Origin: a bacterium
GTDB taxonomy: Bacteria; Patescibacteriota; Saccharimonadia; Saccharimonadales; Saccharimonadaceae
Direction of reading: 5' to 3'
DNA length: 64,000 nucleotides
NCBI GenBank assembly: GCA_004561445.1
Contig: SFVX01000001.1
Coordinates: 744,001-808,000 of the forward strand
A model generated the notes under the pieces. The model did no database searches. It was not told the origin of the DNA and worked only from the letters and a program-made list of their open reading frames with translations. The position numbers and the translations under genes were made by a program. Below are positions 17,412 through 26,014 of the stretch, one piece after another. The number at the start of each line of letters is the position of its first letter. The stretch's first letter is position 1.

Positions 17412-19490
17412 GTGGATAAGCAAAATACACAGCGTGGAATGCAGAATGCGTGGCAACCGATTGCACAGCACGGTCGTGCACAGACGCCGGTGACTCGCAT
17501 CAAGATTTCTGCGCCGCAAGAAGACAAAAATACTTTTATGCAGAATGCGCCAGAGGTCAAGGCACAAATGCTTTCTGCGCCAGCAGGGAGTTCAAAGCTA
17601 GAAGCTCCGGCCGATAGCGCAAAGCTCGCCGCGCCAGCAGATTTGCCAAAGGTCGCCGCGCCAGCGGACTTACCAAAAGTCGAAGCATCGGCTAGTTTAC
17701 CGAAAGTCGAAGCCCATGCGGAGCCAACTAGGCCTTCTACCCCAATTAAATCAAACGAGGAGCACATGGTTTATACCCCACTTGACAACATCGAAGACGT
17801 TGAGGAATTCTACGCTGCGATTCGTCGCGAGAAATTAACCCACAAGCTTTCGCCAGAGCGCCCATATTGCTACTGGACGATCGAGACTTACGATAAAAGT
17901 AACGGCATCCGTGGCGGTGGCGGTCTTGGCGTACTGGCAGCCGATATGCGCCGTGTAGCGGAGCAGCTCTCGGTGCCTTTTGTACTCGTTACGCCGTTCT
18001 ATCCATGGGAATCGCACCAAAAAATGGTCAACATGGAGCAAATCGACTACCATGAAGAGCGAAATTACCGCGACTTTGGTTTTAATTTTGTCGATAAGGT
18101 CCGTATTCGCACCGCTACGACCTCGGTTGAGCTTGATGTAGTCGAGAAACGTCTCGGTTCTTCGCGCTTCCTCTGTATTACTGAGCCAAACTTTGGCGAG
18201 CTTTACTCTGGCGAATCCGGTAGCGATCACCGTTTGTACCAGGAAGTCGCACTTGGCTTTGGTGGTTATCAGGCTTTGAAGCTTGTCGGTTGTAAACCTG
18301 GCGTGATCCAGCTCAATGAAGTCGCCACCTTCTTTGCTGCGCTTGCTCGTCTTGATGAACTCGCCAGCAGTGGCATGGACTTCTATGAAGCCGTAGTCTA
18401 TACGCGCAAGCACACGCTTTACACCAACCACACCCTCGTCCAGGCCGCTGAGGCAAGTTTCCGCTACGAGCAGTTCGAGCAATACGTCTTCCCTAACATT
18501 AAGAGCGAGGCCGTCCGTCGCTGGCTTAGAGATAAGTTTACCGATGGCTGGATTCGTCTTTCGACCCCAACCGTCGAGATTGCGGAGCTTCGTAGTGGCG
18601 TATCTAAATTACACGCTCGTGTTGCGAATTACCACGACATCAACGGCAACAAGGTTAAGTTCAAGTCCGTCACCAATGGTATCCATCTTCACACTTGGGT
18701 ATTGCCAGAGATTTCCGATTATTACCACTCGCATGGCATCTTGGATCGCTTTGACTTGCCTGAGTCACGCGGCTTTGAAGAAAATATTGAGCGCATTACC
18801 GCTGACGAAATTCGTCATCTCAAACAAATCGGACGCGCACGCCTCAATGATGTACTAACGCACCGCACCGATCAATACGGCAATCCAGTGCATATTCCGG
18901 AAGATGCTTTCTTGTTTGACTTTAAGCGCCGCTTTGTCGACTACAAGCGCCCAGAGCTACCGTTTACCGACCCAGAACGCCTTGCGCAGATTCTCGAGCG
19001 CAATAACGCACATTATATCTTGGCTGGTCGCGTCCACATGGGCGATACACGCATGTTCGACAAGTTGATGCGCCTACTTCATCTGATTGACGAGAATCCA
19101 ATTCTCAAAGAGCGCGTCCACTACTTGCCAGATTACGATGAGGAACTTGGTCGAGCGCTAAGTATTGGCGCCAACTCCTCGATTAACACGCCTATCGTTG
19201 GCCTTGAAGCTTGTGGCACGAGCTGGGAAAAGGATATTGCCAACATGGGACTCCTCATCTCGACGCACGATGGCGGCGTGGCTGACATGCCTTCAGACAA
19301 TTACCTCACCATAGATGGCAAGAATGAGGCGCAGGAAGTCGAAAATCTCTACAAGCAGATGGAGGTCGCCGCGGCAGCCTGGAGGAACGACTTCGATCTC
19401 GAATATTGGATCCATAAAGAGCTCAAAGCATATCTCGATATCTGTTCAGGTTCTCGCATGATGCGCGATTATCTCAACTACTTGTTCTAG
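17412..19490 (+). CDS. Alpha-glucan (glycogen/maltodextrin) phosphorylase, GT35-like
   Basis: The protein has 692 residues with a GTG start after AGGAAATAGG. The catalytic part begins near residue 145 (YCYWTIETYDKSNGIRGGGG, then LGVLAADMRR) as in GT35 phosphorylases. Near the C-terminus, EACGTSWEK aligns with the PLP motif EASGTGNMK, with Lys607 as the expected cofactor lysine, followed by STHDGGVAD. The reaction is phosphorolysis of alpha-1,4-glucan to glucose-1-phosphate. The first 145 residues are unusual: low complexity with about six nonapeptide repeats of the type APADLPKVA (56-109). A terminator follows. Confidence 0.85.
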   Translation: MDKQNTQRGMQNAWQPIAQHGRAQTPVTRIKISAPQEDKNTFMQNAPEVKAQMLSAPAGSSKLEAPADSAKLAAPADLPKVAAPADLPKVEASASLPKVEAHAEPTRPSTPIKSNEEHMVYTPLDNIEDVEEFYAAIRREKLTHKLSPERPYCYWTIETYDKSNGIRGGGGLGVLAADMRRVAEQLSVPFVLVTPFYPWESHQKMVNMEQIDYHEERNYRDFGFNFVDKVRIRTATTSVELDVVEKRLGSSRFLCITEPNFGELYSGESGSDHRLYQEVALGFGGYQALKLVGCKPGVIQLNEVATFFAALARLDELASSGMDFYEAVVYTRKHTLYTNHTLVQAAEASFRYEQFEQYVFPNIKSEAVRRWLRDKFTDGWIRLSTPTVEIAELRSGVSKLHARVANYHDINGNKVKFKSVTNGIHLHTWVLPEISDYYHSHGILDRFDLPESRGFEENIERITADEIRHLKQIGRARLNDVLTHRTDQYGNPVHIPEDAFLFDFKRRFVDYKRPELPFTDPERLAQILERNNAHYILAGRVHMGDTRMFDKLMRLLHLIDENPILKERVHYLPDYDEELGRALSIGANSSINTPIVGLEACGTSWEKDIANMGLLISTHDGGVADMPSDNYLTIDGKNEAQEVENLYKQMEVAAAAWRNDFDLEYWIHKELKAYLDICSGSRMMRDYLNYLF

Positions 19491-19497
19491 AGCTTAG

Positions 19498-19521
19498 CCC
19501 ACACCGCAAGGTGTGGGTTTT
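19498..19521 (+). terminator. Intrinsic terminator after the phosphorylase gene
   Basis: A perfect CCCACACC / GGTGTGGG stem with a GCAA loop is followed by TTTT. Confidence 0.85.
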
Positions 19522-19594
19522 GCTTGCGTTTTACCCTAGAATTTGCTATACTCTTGACAAGAGTCCGATAGGACTATTTTTAATGGGAGCAAAT

Positions 19595-20032
19595 ATGGCA
19601 AAGATCACTAGAATCAAAGCGTCCGATAGCCAACCAAAAGATAAGGCAAAAAAGCAGGACGCTGAGGCCGAAGAGGTCACCCGCAAAGTGACCGTCAAAG
19701 CCAAAAATAGCGAAAACAAAAAACTCGCCACCAAAAAAGCCGCCGAGGCTAAGAAAGTCGAAAAGACCAAGAAAAAGGCCGAGAAAGCCAAGAAAGAACG
19801 CAAAGTTCCTGCAGTTTTGAAGCCGCTCTGGTGGCTCTTGACGCCTTTCCGTGCGCTTGGTCGTTATATTAAGGAATCTTTCGCTGAGATTCGTCAGGTC
19901 CGCTGGCCATCCCGCAAAGAAACCTGGAAGATGACTCTTTCGGTTATTCTCTACGTCATCTTGATTTCGGCATTTATTATGCTACTCGACCTCTTGTTTA
20001 CAAAAGTATTTAATGCAGTTTTGAAAGGATAG
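19595..20032 (+). CDS. secE: Preprotein translocase subunit SecE
   Basis: The 145-residue protein has a highly charged Lys/Glu/Ala N-terminal extension of about 70 residues. The conserved SecE core follows (SFAEIRQVRWPSRKETWKM) with one transmembrane helix (about 118-138). SecE clamps SecY in the translocon. The ATG at 19595 follows GGGAG; the upstream in-frame ATG at 19583 is less well placed. A small AGTCC/GGACT hairpin with a T run precedes the start and could act as an attenuator. nusG starts 3 nt after the stop. Confidence 0.93.
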   Translation: MAKITRIKASDSQPKDKAKKQDAEAEEVTRKVTVKAKNSENKKLATKKAAEAKKVEKTKKKAEKAKKERKVPAVLKPLWWLLTPFRALGRYIKESFAEIRQVRWPSRKETWKMTLSVILYVILISAFIMLLDLLFTKVFNAVLKG

Positions 20033-20035
20033 AAC

Positions 20036-20590
20036 ATGGCGGTAAACCGTTATTTTAACGATACTAAAGCTTGGTACGCAATCAGCACGTATTCTGGCTA
20101 CGAAGACAAGGTTGCGGATTCTATCCGCCAACGTCTCGACTCCGTAGAAATGGTTGGTAAGATTTTCGACGTAATCGTACCAAAAGAAAAGCAAATTGAA
20201 ATCAAAAACGGCAAGCGCCGTATCGCCGATAAGAAGATTTTCCAGGGTTATGTGCTCGTCGAAATGATTCTCTCGGATGAGACTTGGTATATCATTCGCA
20301 ACACGCCGGGCGTAACCGGCTTTGTGGGTACTGGCACGCAGCCTACTCCAGTATCAAAGCGCGAAATTGAGAGCATCAAGAAGCGCATGGGCGTCGAAGA
20401 TCCAAAGTTTACTGTCAACTACGAAGTTAACGAAGTCGTCTCGGTGACCGATGGTCCATTCAAGGGCTTTGAGGGCACTGTTTCTGACATCGATAACAAG
20501 AATGGCAAGCTAAAAGTATTAATTTCGATGTTTGGGCGCGAGACTGCAGTCGAGCTTGATGCACTTCAGGTCAAGAAGATTGACAATTAA
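20036..20590 (+). CDS. nusG: Transcription termination/antitermination factor NusG
   Basis: The 184-residue protein has an NGN domain (WYAISTYSGYEDKVADSI, then IPKEKQ-type and GYVLVEM segments and TPGVTGFVGTG). It ends in a KOW domain (VVSVTDGPFKGFEGTVSDID). It binds RNA polymerase and couples transcription with translation or Rho. It follows secE by 3 nt in the standard secE-nusG order. Confidence 0.97.
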   Translation: MAVNRYFNDTKAWYAISTYSGYEDKVADSIRQRLDSVEMVGKIFDVIVPKEKQIEIKNGKRRIADKKIFQGYVLVEMILSDETWYIIRNTPGVTGFVGTGTQPTPVSKREIESIKKRMGVEDPKFTVNYEVNEVVSVTDGPFKGFEGTVSDIDNKNGKLKVLISMFGRETAVELDALQVKKIDN

Positions 20591-20656
20591 TGCTAAATTT
20601 GCTATAGTTAATAGCGTTACGCATTCGAAAGAATCAAATATAAATCTAGAGGGATT

Positions 20657-21082
20657 ATGGCTAAAAAAGTTATTGGTAATCTAAAACTCCGCATCCCTGG
20701 TGGTAAAGCAACTGCAGGACCTCCAGTAGGAAGCACACTCGGTCAATGGGGTCTTAACATGATGGATTTCATCAACCCATTCAACGAGAAAACTAAAGAG
20801 TATATGGGCAAGAACGTGATTGTTCACATCGCCGTTTACGAAGATCACACTTTCGACTGGAAGTGTCTCGGTCAACCAGTAGATGATCTCATCCGCGAAG
20901 CCATCAAGCTTGAAAAGGGTTCTGGTCGTCCAAACACCGAGAAAGTTGGTAAAATTAGCCGCGCACAGATTGAAGAAATCGCAAAAGCTAAAATGGACCA
21001 ACTTAACGCAATCGACCTCGACGGTGCTTGCAAAATCGTTGCTGGTACTGCTCGCTCGATGGGCGTCGAAGTTACTGAGTAA
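20657..21082 (+). CDS. rplK: 50S ribosomal protein L11
   Basis: At 141 residues it has the normal length for L11: KLRIPGGKATAGPPVGSTLG at the N-terminus and GTARSMGVEV at the C-terminus. L11 forms the GTPase-associated centre with 23S rRNA. GAGGG precedes the ATG. Its own terminator follows, and the usual partner rplA is displaced by two CdsA-like genes. Confidence 0.97.
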   Translation: MAKKVIGNLKLRIPGGKATAGPPVGSTLGQWGLNMMDFINPFNEKTKEYMGKNVIVHIAVYEDHTFDWKCLGQPVDDLIREAIKLEKGSGRPNTEKVGKISRAQIEEIAKAKMDQLNAIDLDGACKIVAGTARSMGVEVTE

Positions 21083-21097
21083 TTTCTACTTACAAAA

Positions 21098-21122
21098 ACA
21101 CCTCGTTCTGGGGTGTTTTTTT
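21098..21122 (+). terminator. Intrinsic terminator after rplK
   Basis: ACACC / GGTGT arms around TCGTTCTGG are followed by seven T residues. Confidence 0.85.
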
Positions 21123-21144
21123 GATGCGCCGTTTTGCCCTCTCA

Positions 21145-21172
21145 TTGATTTCTGGCTATTTTGTGATATAAT
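21145..21172 (+). promoter_or_regulatory. Promoter of the first CdsA-like gene
   Basis: TTGATT (21145-21150) and TATAAT (21167-21172) are spaced by 16 nt, with TTGTGA before the -10. Confidence 0.6.
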
Positions 21173-21210
21173 AGAATAATCTGCACATTACAATGAAAGG
21201 GGTGATGTTT

Positions 21211-21984
21211 ATGGCTTCGCAGAGAGTCAGTAACATCGGTCGCATCGTCGACACACTGGTGCTAGGCGGAGTCGTAATCGCCACAGGGTTGTTCCAAAAT
21301 GGAGCGCTTTTAAGGTGGCTGATTTGCCTCATTCTAAGCATTTCGATCCTTGAAATCGCAACTACGATTATTGAACGCATATTTCAGTGTAGAGGTATCT
21401 GCCACATCAAACATCTCGAGGCCGAAACTAAGCCGATTCCGAATTGGCCGCACCGAGGGGTTTGGGCAATCTGGGCCGAGCTCATCGTATTGCAAGTCGC
21501 AATTGTGCTAGTATTTCTGCTGGACGCCTCTGGACGCGAGCTGATATTAGTCGTAAGCACGACTGTTTCAATCGATGCTGGCGGATTGTTTGTCGGTAAG
21601 CTGACGCGCAAATTTAGCATCGGCACGCCGGTTCACATGCTGAGGAACTTGTCACCAAACAAGACCTACACTGGATATTTAGGCGAGCTAATCTTCGGCT
21701 TCGTGGCTGGAACAACCATAGTCTACATGTTCGGACTACGTCGCGACATGGCAACGGCAGGATTCATTTTGCTAGCCCCGGTCTTTGGTGCTTGTGGCGA
21801 TTTGCTCGCATCAGGCGCCAAAAGACAGCTTGGAATTAAGAATTCTAATTGCTTTTTTGGACGATTGCCGGTCTTTGGGGTTCTCGAGTGGTTCACCAAA
21901 TCTCGCGATGGATATCTCGACATGAGCGATTCGATCTCAACCAACATCATACTTTTTGCCCTACTCGTCAGCATTTTGCGCTGA
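21211..21984 (+). CDS. Divergent CdsA-like membrane protein
   Basis: The 257-residue multi-spanning membrane protein resembles phosphatidate cytidylyltransferase. The C-terminal signature is present but altered: SGAKRQLGIKNSN replaces the usual KRxxxxKD, and SRDGYLDMSDS replaces GHGGxxDRxDS. CdsA makes CDP-diacylglycerol from CTP and phosphatidate; loss of the KD aspartate makes normal activity doubtful. The ATG at 21211 follows AAAGGGG; two in-frame ATGs lie just upstream. A more canonical paralog follows at 22089. Confidence 0.7.
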   Translation: MASQRVSNIGRIVDTLVLGGVVIATGLFQNGALLRWLICLILSISILEIATTIIERIFQCRGICHIKHLEAETKPIPNWPHRGVWAIWAELIVLQVAIVLVFLLDASGRELILVVSTTVSIDAGGLFVGKLTRKFSIGTPVHMLRNLSPNKTYTGYLGELIFGFVAGTTIVYMFGLRRDMATAGFILLAPVFGACGDLLASGAKRQLGIKNSNCFFGRLPVFGVLEWFTKSRDGYLDMSDSISTNIILFALLVSILR

Positions 21985-21995
21985 AGAGTCCAACT

Positions 21996-22021
21996 GGCGC
22001 CCCGACTGGGGCGTCTTTTTT
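21996..22021 (+). terminator. Intrinsic terminator after the first CdsA-like gene
   Basis: GCGCCCC / GGGGCGT arms with loop GACT are followed by CTTTTTT. Confidence 0.88.
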
Positions 22022-22088
22022 ACATCTTATGATTTTATGTTATAATAGTAATATTGTAATTGCTCAAATATAAACCGGAGGTGGTATT

Positions 22089-22772
22089 ATGAGAAATCGA
22101 GTAATTACCGCACTTTTTATCATTGGAATATTTTTACTGGGATACTTTGCCTTTGACGGGACTGCGCTCAAGTTCTTGCTGATCTTTTGCCTGCTTATCG
22201 CCTTTATGGAGATAGACTATACCATGGATTTATTAACCTTGACACTGGAACCGAGGCATTGTCATCCGCACTTTGCATTCTGTTACCAATCTGCAATTCT
22301 CATGATTGCGGGCTTCACCACGCTATTCATGAGCCGCGAGGAAATCGCACTAGTACTCTGCACAAGCATGCTGGCCGACGTCAGCGCATTCGCTGTTGGC
22401 TCGCTGATTGGACGCCATAAGGTTAAGTTCCTCGCCAAGATTTCGGCTAGCAAGAGCTACGAAGGTTTTGCAAGCGGGATCTTGATTGGAATCATCACCG
22501 CATATCTTGTCTGCGTCTTGACCGGAATCCCGATTACACCTCGCATCGTCGCGTATATTGCGCTGGGCGGACTGACAGCTGCGATTGGCGATCTACTGGG
22601 CTCGGCCACTAAACGTCAACTTGGCGTGAAGGATTCGGGCGTATTGCTCGCGAATTTCCACATGTTCAAGTTAGTCGAAGCACCAATGCGTGGCCACGGT
22701 GGTTATCTTGACCGCTTTGACTCGGTTTCGCTGGGATTAGCGCTGTATGGGCTACTGATGCTGATTTTCTAG
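22089..22772 (+). CDS. cdsA: Phosphatidate cytidylyltransferase (CdsA family)
   Basis: The 227-residue protein has about six hydrophobic segments and the intact CdsA signature: SATKRQLGVKDSG and later RGHGGYLDRFDS, with the metal-binding Asp residues. It makes CDP-diacylglycerol at the inner membrane for phospholipid head-group synthesis. The start follows GGAGG. It is shorter than typical CdsA (about 270-280), mainly at the N-terminus. It lies in tandem with a degenerate paralog, and both sit between rplK and rplA. Confidence 0.82.
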   Translation: MRNRVITALFIIGIFLLGYFAFDGTALKFLLIFCLLIAFMEIDYTMDLLTLTLEPRHCHPHFAFCYQSAILMIAGFTTLFMSREEIALVLCTSMLADVSAFAVGSLIGRHKVKFLAKISASKSYEGFASGILIGIITAYLVCVLTGIPITPRIVAYIALGGLTAAIGDLLGSATKRQLGVKDSGVLLANFHMFKLVEAPMRGHGGYLDRFDSVSLGLALYGLLMLIF

Positions 22773-22788
22773 AATATTCCATTCCAAA

Positions 22789-22817
22789 AGCACCCCTCAA
22801 ACGAGGGGTGCATTGAT
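22789..22817 (+). terminator. Intrinsic terminator after cdsA
   Basis: A perfect GCACCCCT / AGGGGTGC stem is followed by ATTGATTTTT; its T run overlaps the -35 box of rplA. Confidence 0.75.
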
Positions 22818-22841
22818 TTTTAGAGCAATCTGTGCTATAAT
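22813..22841 (+). promoter_or_regulatory. Promoter of rplA
   Basis: TTGATT (22813-22818) and TATAAT (22836-22841) are spaced by 17 nt, with CTGTGC before the -10. Confidence 0.75.
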
Positions 22842-22906
22842 AGATAGGTATATTAACTTAAGTTCGGGAGAATCACAAGATTCGTTTGTACCGCGAAAGG
22901 ATTATC

Positions 22907-23794
22907 ATGGCAGAAGAGCCAAAAGAAAATCTTGAGGTCCAAGAGACTGAAGCTGTTGCAGAAGAAAAGTATGCAAAAGCTGGCAAAAAATCTAAGAAGC
23001 ACGTCGAGGAAGTCAAGGCCGAGGCTGAGCGCCAAGCTCGCAAAGCCGAAGCTGCTGCCGCCCCAGAAAAAGTTTCTGGTCCAAAGCCAGTTACCCGCAG
23101 TCGCCTCGAGCGCCGTGGCAAAAACTACCGCGAAGCTTACGCTAAGATCGAAAAAGGTAAAGCTTACAGCCTCAAAGAAGCTGTCGAGCTCGCAATTGCA
23201 ACTAGCCCAGTCAAATTTGACGCAACGCTAGAAATGCACTTCCGTCTTGGCGTCGATCCACGTCAGGCCGACCAGAACATTCGTTCTACCGTCACTTTGC
23301 CTGCTGGTACTGGTAAAGACATCCGCGTAGCCGTATTTGCGCCGCTCGATGTTTGCAAGGCCGCGAAAGCAGCTGGCGCCGACATTGCTGAGGACGAAGA
23401 ATTCACCAAGCGTCTTGAGAAAGAGCAGCTTGATTTCGACGTTCTGATCAGCACGCCACAATACATGCCAAAGCTTGGTAAGTTTGCTCGCCTCCTCGGT
23501 CCTAAAGGTTTGATGCCAAACCCAAAGGCTGGTACGGTTACTACCGATATCGAGAAAGCCGTCAAGGAAGCTAAGGCTGGTAAAATCGAGTACCGCGTCG
23601 ACAAGCAAGCTATTGTTCACGTTGGTCTTGGTAAGGTCAGCTTTGGCGCCGACAAATTGATGGAAAACATCAACGCCTTCTCCGAAAGCCTCAAGAGCCA
23701 GAAGCCTGCATCTATCAAGGGTCAGTACGTCAAGAGCGTCTACATGACTACTTCGATGGGTCCAAGCATCTTGGTCGAAAACATCTACAACTAG
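22907..23794 (+). CDS. rplA: 50S ribosomal protein L1
   Basis: The 295-residue protein has an L1 core from about residue 65 (YSLKEAVELA, DQNIRSTVTLPAGTGK, RLLGPKGLMPNPKAGTV). In front is a Glu/Lys/Ala-rich extension of about 60 residues that standard L1 lacks (usual length about 230). L1 forms the mobile stalk that releases deacylated tRNA. The ATG at 22907 follows AAAGGA. It has its own promoter and terminator, apart from rplK. Confidence 0.96.
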   Translation: MAEEPKENLEVQETEAVAEEKYAKAGKKSKKHVEEVKAEAERQARKAEAAAAPEKVSGPKPVTRSRLERRGKNYREAYAKIEKGKAYSLKEAVELAIATSPVKFDATLEMHFRLGVDPRQADQNIRSTVTLPAGTGKDIRVAVFAPLDVCKAAKAAGADIAEDEEFTKRLEKEQLDFDVLISTPQYMPKLGKFARLLGPKGLMPNPKAGTVTTDIEKAVKEAKAGKIEYRVDKQAIVHVGLGKVSFGADKLMENINAFSESLKSQKPASIKGQYVKSVYMTTSMGPSILVENIYN

Positions 23795-23803
23795 TAGATA
23801 CAC

Positions 23804-23832
23804 AAAAAACCGCCTACTATAGGTGGTTTTTT
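23804..23832 (+). terminator. Intrinsic terminator after rplA
   Basis: AACCGCCTA / TAGGTGGTT arms are followed by TTTT. Confidence 0.85.
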
Positions 23833-23958
23833 GTTAATTATTCAATTGTTGCGTTGTGAGCCGCAGCTGTTTGATATGACAAAGAGTGTTTATTTTGGAG
23901 TTTCTTGCGAGATTCTGCAGCTTGGATCTGCCGAGGCCAAGGAGTTCCTCAAATCTCA

Positions 23959-23994
23959 CAAAAAAATTTCGCCCAAAGTAGTGGGCGAAATTTT
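23959..23994 (-). terminator. Intrinsic terminator overlapping the rpmG stop
   Basis: A 12-bp AT/GC stem (AAATTTCGCCCA / TGGGCGAAATTT) is followed by a T run on the minus strand. The hairpin begins at the stop codon itself. The stretch 23835-23958 shows nothing else. Confidence 0.8.
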
Positions 23995-24202
23995 AGCGCT
24001 TCTTTTCCTTAACTTCGTTGCGACCAAGATTCTTCTTCGTCTCAGTGAAGGTAACGTGCTTGCGCAAAACTGGGTCGTATTTGCGGAGGCTGAGCTTGTC
24101 TGGAGTGTTCATAGTATTCTTCTTTGTATAGTAAAGACGGATACCAGATTCTTCTGAAACCAAGCCAACGAGCTTTCGCTTTGTATTATTTTTCTTTGCC
24201 AT
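23993..24202 (-). CDS. rpmG: 50S ribosomal protein L33
   Basis: The 69-residue protein starts MAKKNNTKRKLVGLVSEES and contains YYTKKN and LSLRKYDPVLRKHV, typical of L33 but with a charged C-terminal extension. The zinc-binding cysteines of one L33 class are absent, so this is a Cys-less form. It lies alone on the minus strand between rplA and a divergent transporter gene. Confidence 0.9.
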   Translation of the reverse strand: MAKKNNTKRKLVGLVSEESGIRLYYTKKNTMNTPDKLSLRKYDPVLRKHVTFTETKKNLGRNEVKEKKR

Positions 24203-24264
24203 ATTGCGTCTATTTTAGCATATCTATAGAGATTTGTAAATCTTTCAGTGGTAAAATAGAGGTA

Positions 24265-25143
24265 ATGAAGACAGATAAGCATATTTTGGTGGCATTTTTG
24301 GCCAATCTTGGCTTGGCGGTGATCGGCATCATCTCGGGGTTTATTACTGGGAGCTTTGCGATTATCTCTAATTCCCTGCATAGTCTCGGCGACGGAATTA
24401 CGGTTGGAATTTCGTTTTTCTTGGAGCGTAAGAGCAAAAATGGGCCGGATAAGACGCATACTTTTGGCTATGCGCGCTATTCCCTGCTTGGCAGCCTGAT
24501 TACGAACATGTTTTTGCTAGTTGGCGCCGTGACGATTATTATCGAGTCGCTGCATGGTCTGCACGAGGCGGAAGAAATCGAGCTTTCAGGCATGCTCGGG
24601 CTAGCGATTTTTGGCGCAGTGGCGAATTTTATTGCAGCTTTTGCGACTAGGCATGGGCATACACATAACGAGCGCGCTGTGAGCTTGCACTCAGTGCAGG
24701 ATGTTTTGTCGTGGCTCGCGATTATCATTGGTGCAATCGTGATGCAACAGACAGGTTTTATGCAAATTGATGCGATTTTGTCGATCTGTATTGCTATTTA
24801 TATCCTTGTGCGTGTCCTTCGAGAGTTTCTCGGAAGTCTTTACATTATGCTCGACAAGACGCCACCAGAGGTAGATTATGACGATTTGTGCGATAAACTA
24901 CTTGGGGTGGATGGCGTGCTGGGGCTGCACCACGTACATCTGTGGAGCCTGGATGGCGTAAATAACTGTGCGACTTTGCACTGTTTGATTGCCGATAACG
25001 CTGATGCTTGCAAAGTGAAAGTGGATTTACGCGAGGTCTTAGCTAGCGCTGGCTTTAATCACTCTACAATAGAGATCGAACACGATGGCGAACATTGCAA
25101 GACGAGTCGTTGCAAGTTAAAGCAGCCGAGGCTGCGCCATTGA
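24265..25143 (+). CDS. Cation diffusion facilitator (CzcD/ZitB-like) transporter
   Basis: The 292-residue protein has about six membrane helices and a cytoplasmic C-terminal domain. TM2 carries NSLHSLGDG and TM5 SLHSVQDVL, the paired H-x3-D metal sites of CDF exporters. The loop has HGHTHNERA and the C-terminal domain LHHVHLWSLDG. It probably exports Zn2+ or a similar cation by proton antiport. TAAAAT lies 7 nt before the ATG, suggesting a leaderless mRNA. An open frame extends upstream to 24124 but overlaps rpmG antisense and lacks start signals. Confidence 0.88.
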   Translation: MKTDKHILVAFLANLGLAVIGIISGFITGSFAIISNSLHSLGDGITVGISFFLERKSKNGPDKTHTFGYARYSLLGSLITNMFLLVGAVTIIIESLHGLHEAEEIELSGMLGLAIFGAVANFIAAFATRHGHTHNERAVSLHSVQDVLSWLAIIIGAIVMQQTGFMQIDAILSICIAIYILVRVLREFLGSLYIMLDKTPPEVDYDDLCDKLLGVDGVLGLHHVHLWSLDGVNNCATLHCLIADNADACKVKVDLREVLASAGFNHSTIEIEHDGEHCKTSRCKLKQPRLRH

Positions 25144-25193
25144 TTTATTTATCTCTTATGGCGTGATATAATAAAAGAAAACGGAGTGCGAAT

Positions 25194-25934
25194 ATGACAG
25201 AGTTGACATCAAAAAACCTTTACGACTATCTCAGCAAAAACAACGCCAAACAGCGTAAAATTGAGCGCATGCTGGAAGTTTTTGATGTCGACCAAGTTAA
25301 AATTGAAGAGCTTTTGATGGCGGGCGAAAGCTGGGGAATCTTCATCTATGACGCCGAAGATGGCTGGCGCACGCAAGACTTTGCCAAGATCGACTCCAAG
25401 AAATTCTTTGACTTTGTTTACCAGGGCGTAGTGCCGACTAGCGCACCAAAAAAAGAGGCGTCAAAGAAGGCCACTGAGAAGCCTGCCGAGAAGATTGAGA
25501 AGGTCGCCGAGAAACCGATTGAAAAACCCGTCGCGAAAGGTACCGAGAAACCCGTCAAAAAAGAAGCACCAAAACAGATTCGCAAGATCACCGAAACACC
25601 AAAGAATCTCGCTACTGCAACCGTCGAGGAGAAGATTATCCAAAAACCGTTTACTTTGCGCGGGCTTTATAGCTTGATTTTGAAGCACAGTGACGAGGGC
25701 TTAGCTGAAGCGAAGATTTACGAATATTTTAAGGTGCAAGAGGAAGATTTGCGCTTCGTGCTGGATTATCTTGAATACAAGGGCTTTTTCCGCCACGATA
25801 CGATGTCGAAGTGGTTTGCGGTGCCAGATCTTGCCAAAGATCCGATGTTAATGAAGACTTTGGTAGGCCTACGCAACAGTGCAATCTTGAACCGCGAGTT
25901 TAAGAAAAAAGCAATCCGCTCAAACGGCAAATAA
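25194..25934 (+). CDS. Hypothetical protein with Lys/Glu/Pro linker
   Basis: The 246-residue protein has three parts. There is a small N-terminal helical domain (about 1-85) and a low-complexity linker of KPxEK-type repeats (about 88-145). The C-terminal domain (about 150-240) includes FTLRGLYSLILKHSDEGLAE and could be winged-helix-like. It has no signal peptide. The start follows GGAG. The function is not recognised; a nucleic-acid-binding role is only suggested by the basic linker. Confidence 0.6.
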   Translation: MTELTSKNLYDYLSKNNAKQRKIERMLEVFDVDQVKIEELLMAGESWGIFIYDAEDGWRTQDFAKIDSKKFFDFVYQGVVPTSAPKKEASKKATEKPAEKIEKVAEKPIEKPVAKGTEKPVKKEAPKQIRKITETPKNLATATVEEKIIQKPFTLRGLYSLILKHSDEGLAEAKIYEYFKVQEEDLRFVLDYLEYKGFFRHDTMSKWFAVPDLAKDPMLMKTLVGLRNSAILNREFKKKAIRSNGK

Positions 25935-25961
25935 CTTTTTTGACGCATAGTAAATCGACAA

Positions 25962-25990
25962 AAATAACCCGTAGCAAAAGCTGCGGGTTA
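25962..25990 (-). terminator. Intrinsic terminator after the 26015-26698 gene
   Basis: AACCCGCAGC / GCTACGGGTT pair around TTTT on the minus strand, followed by ATTTTTG. Confidence 0.75.
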
Positions 25991-26014
25991 ATGCGTTAGC
26001 GAGATCTTATCTCG

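Noticed and set aside
23831..24157. Plus-strand 108-codon frame after rplA
   Set aside because: It covers the rpmG gene and its terminator in antisense and has no ribosome binding site.
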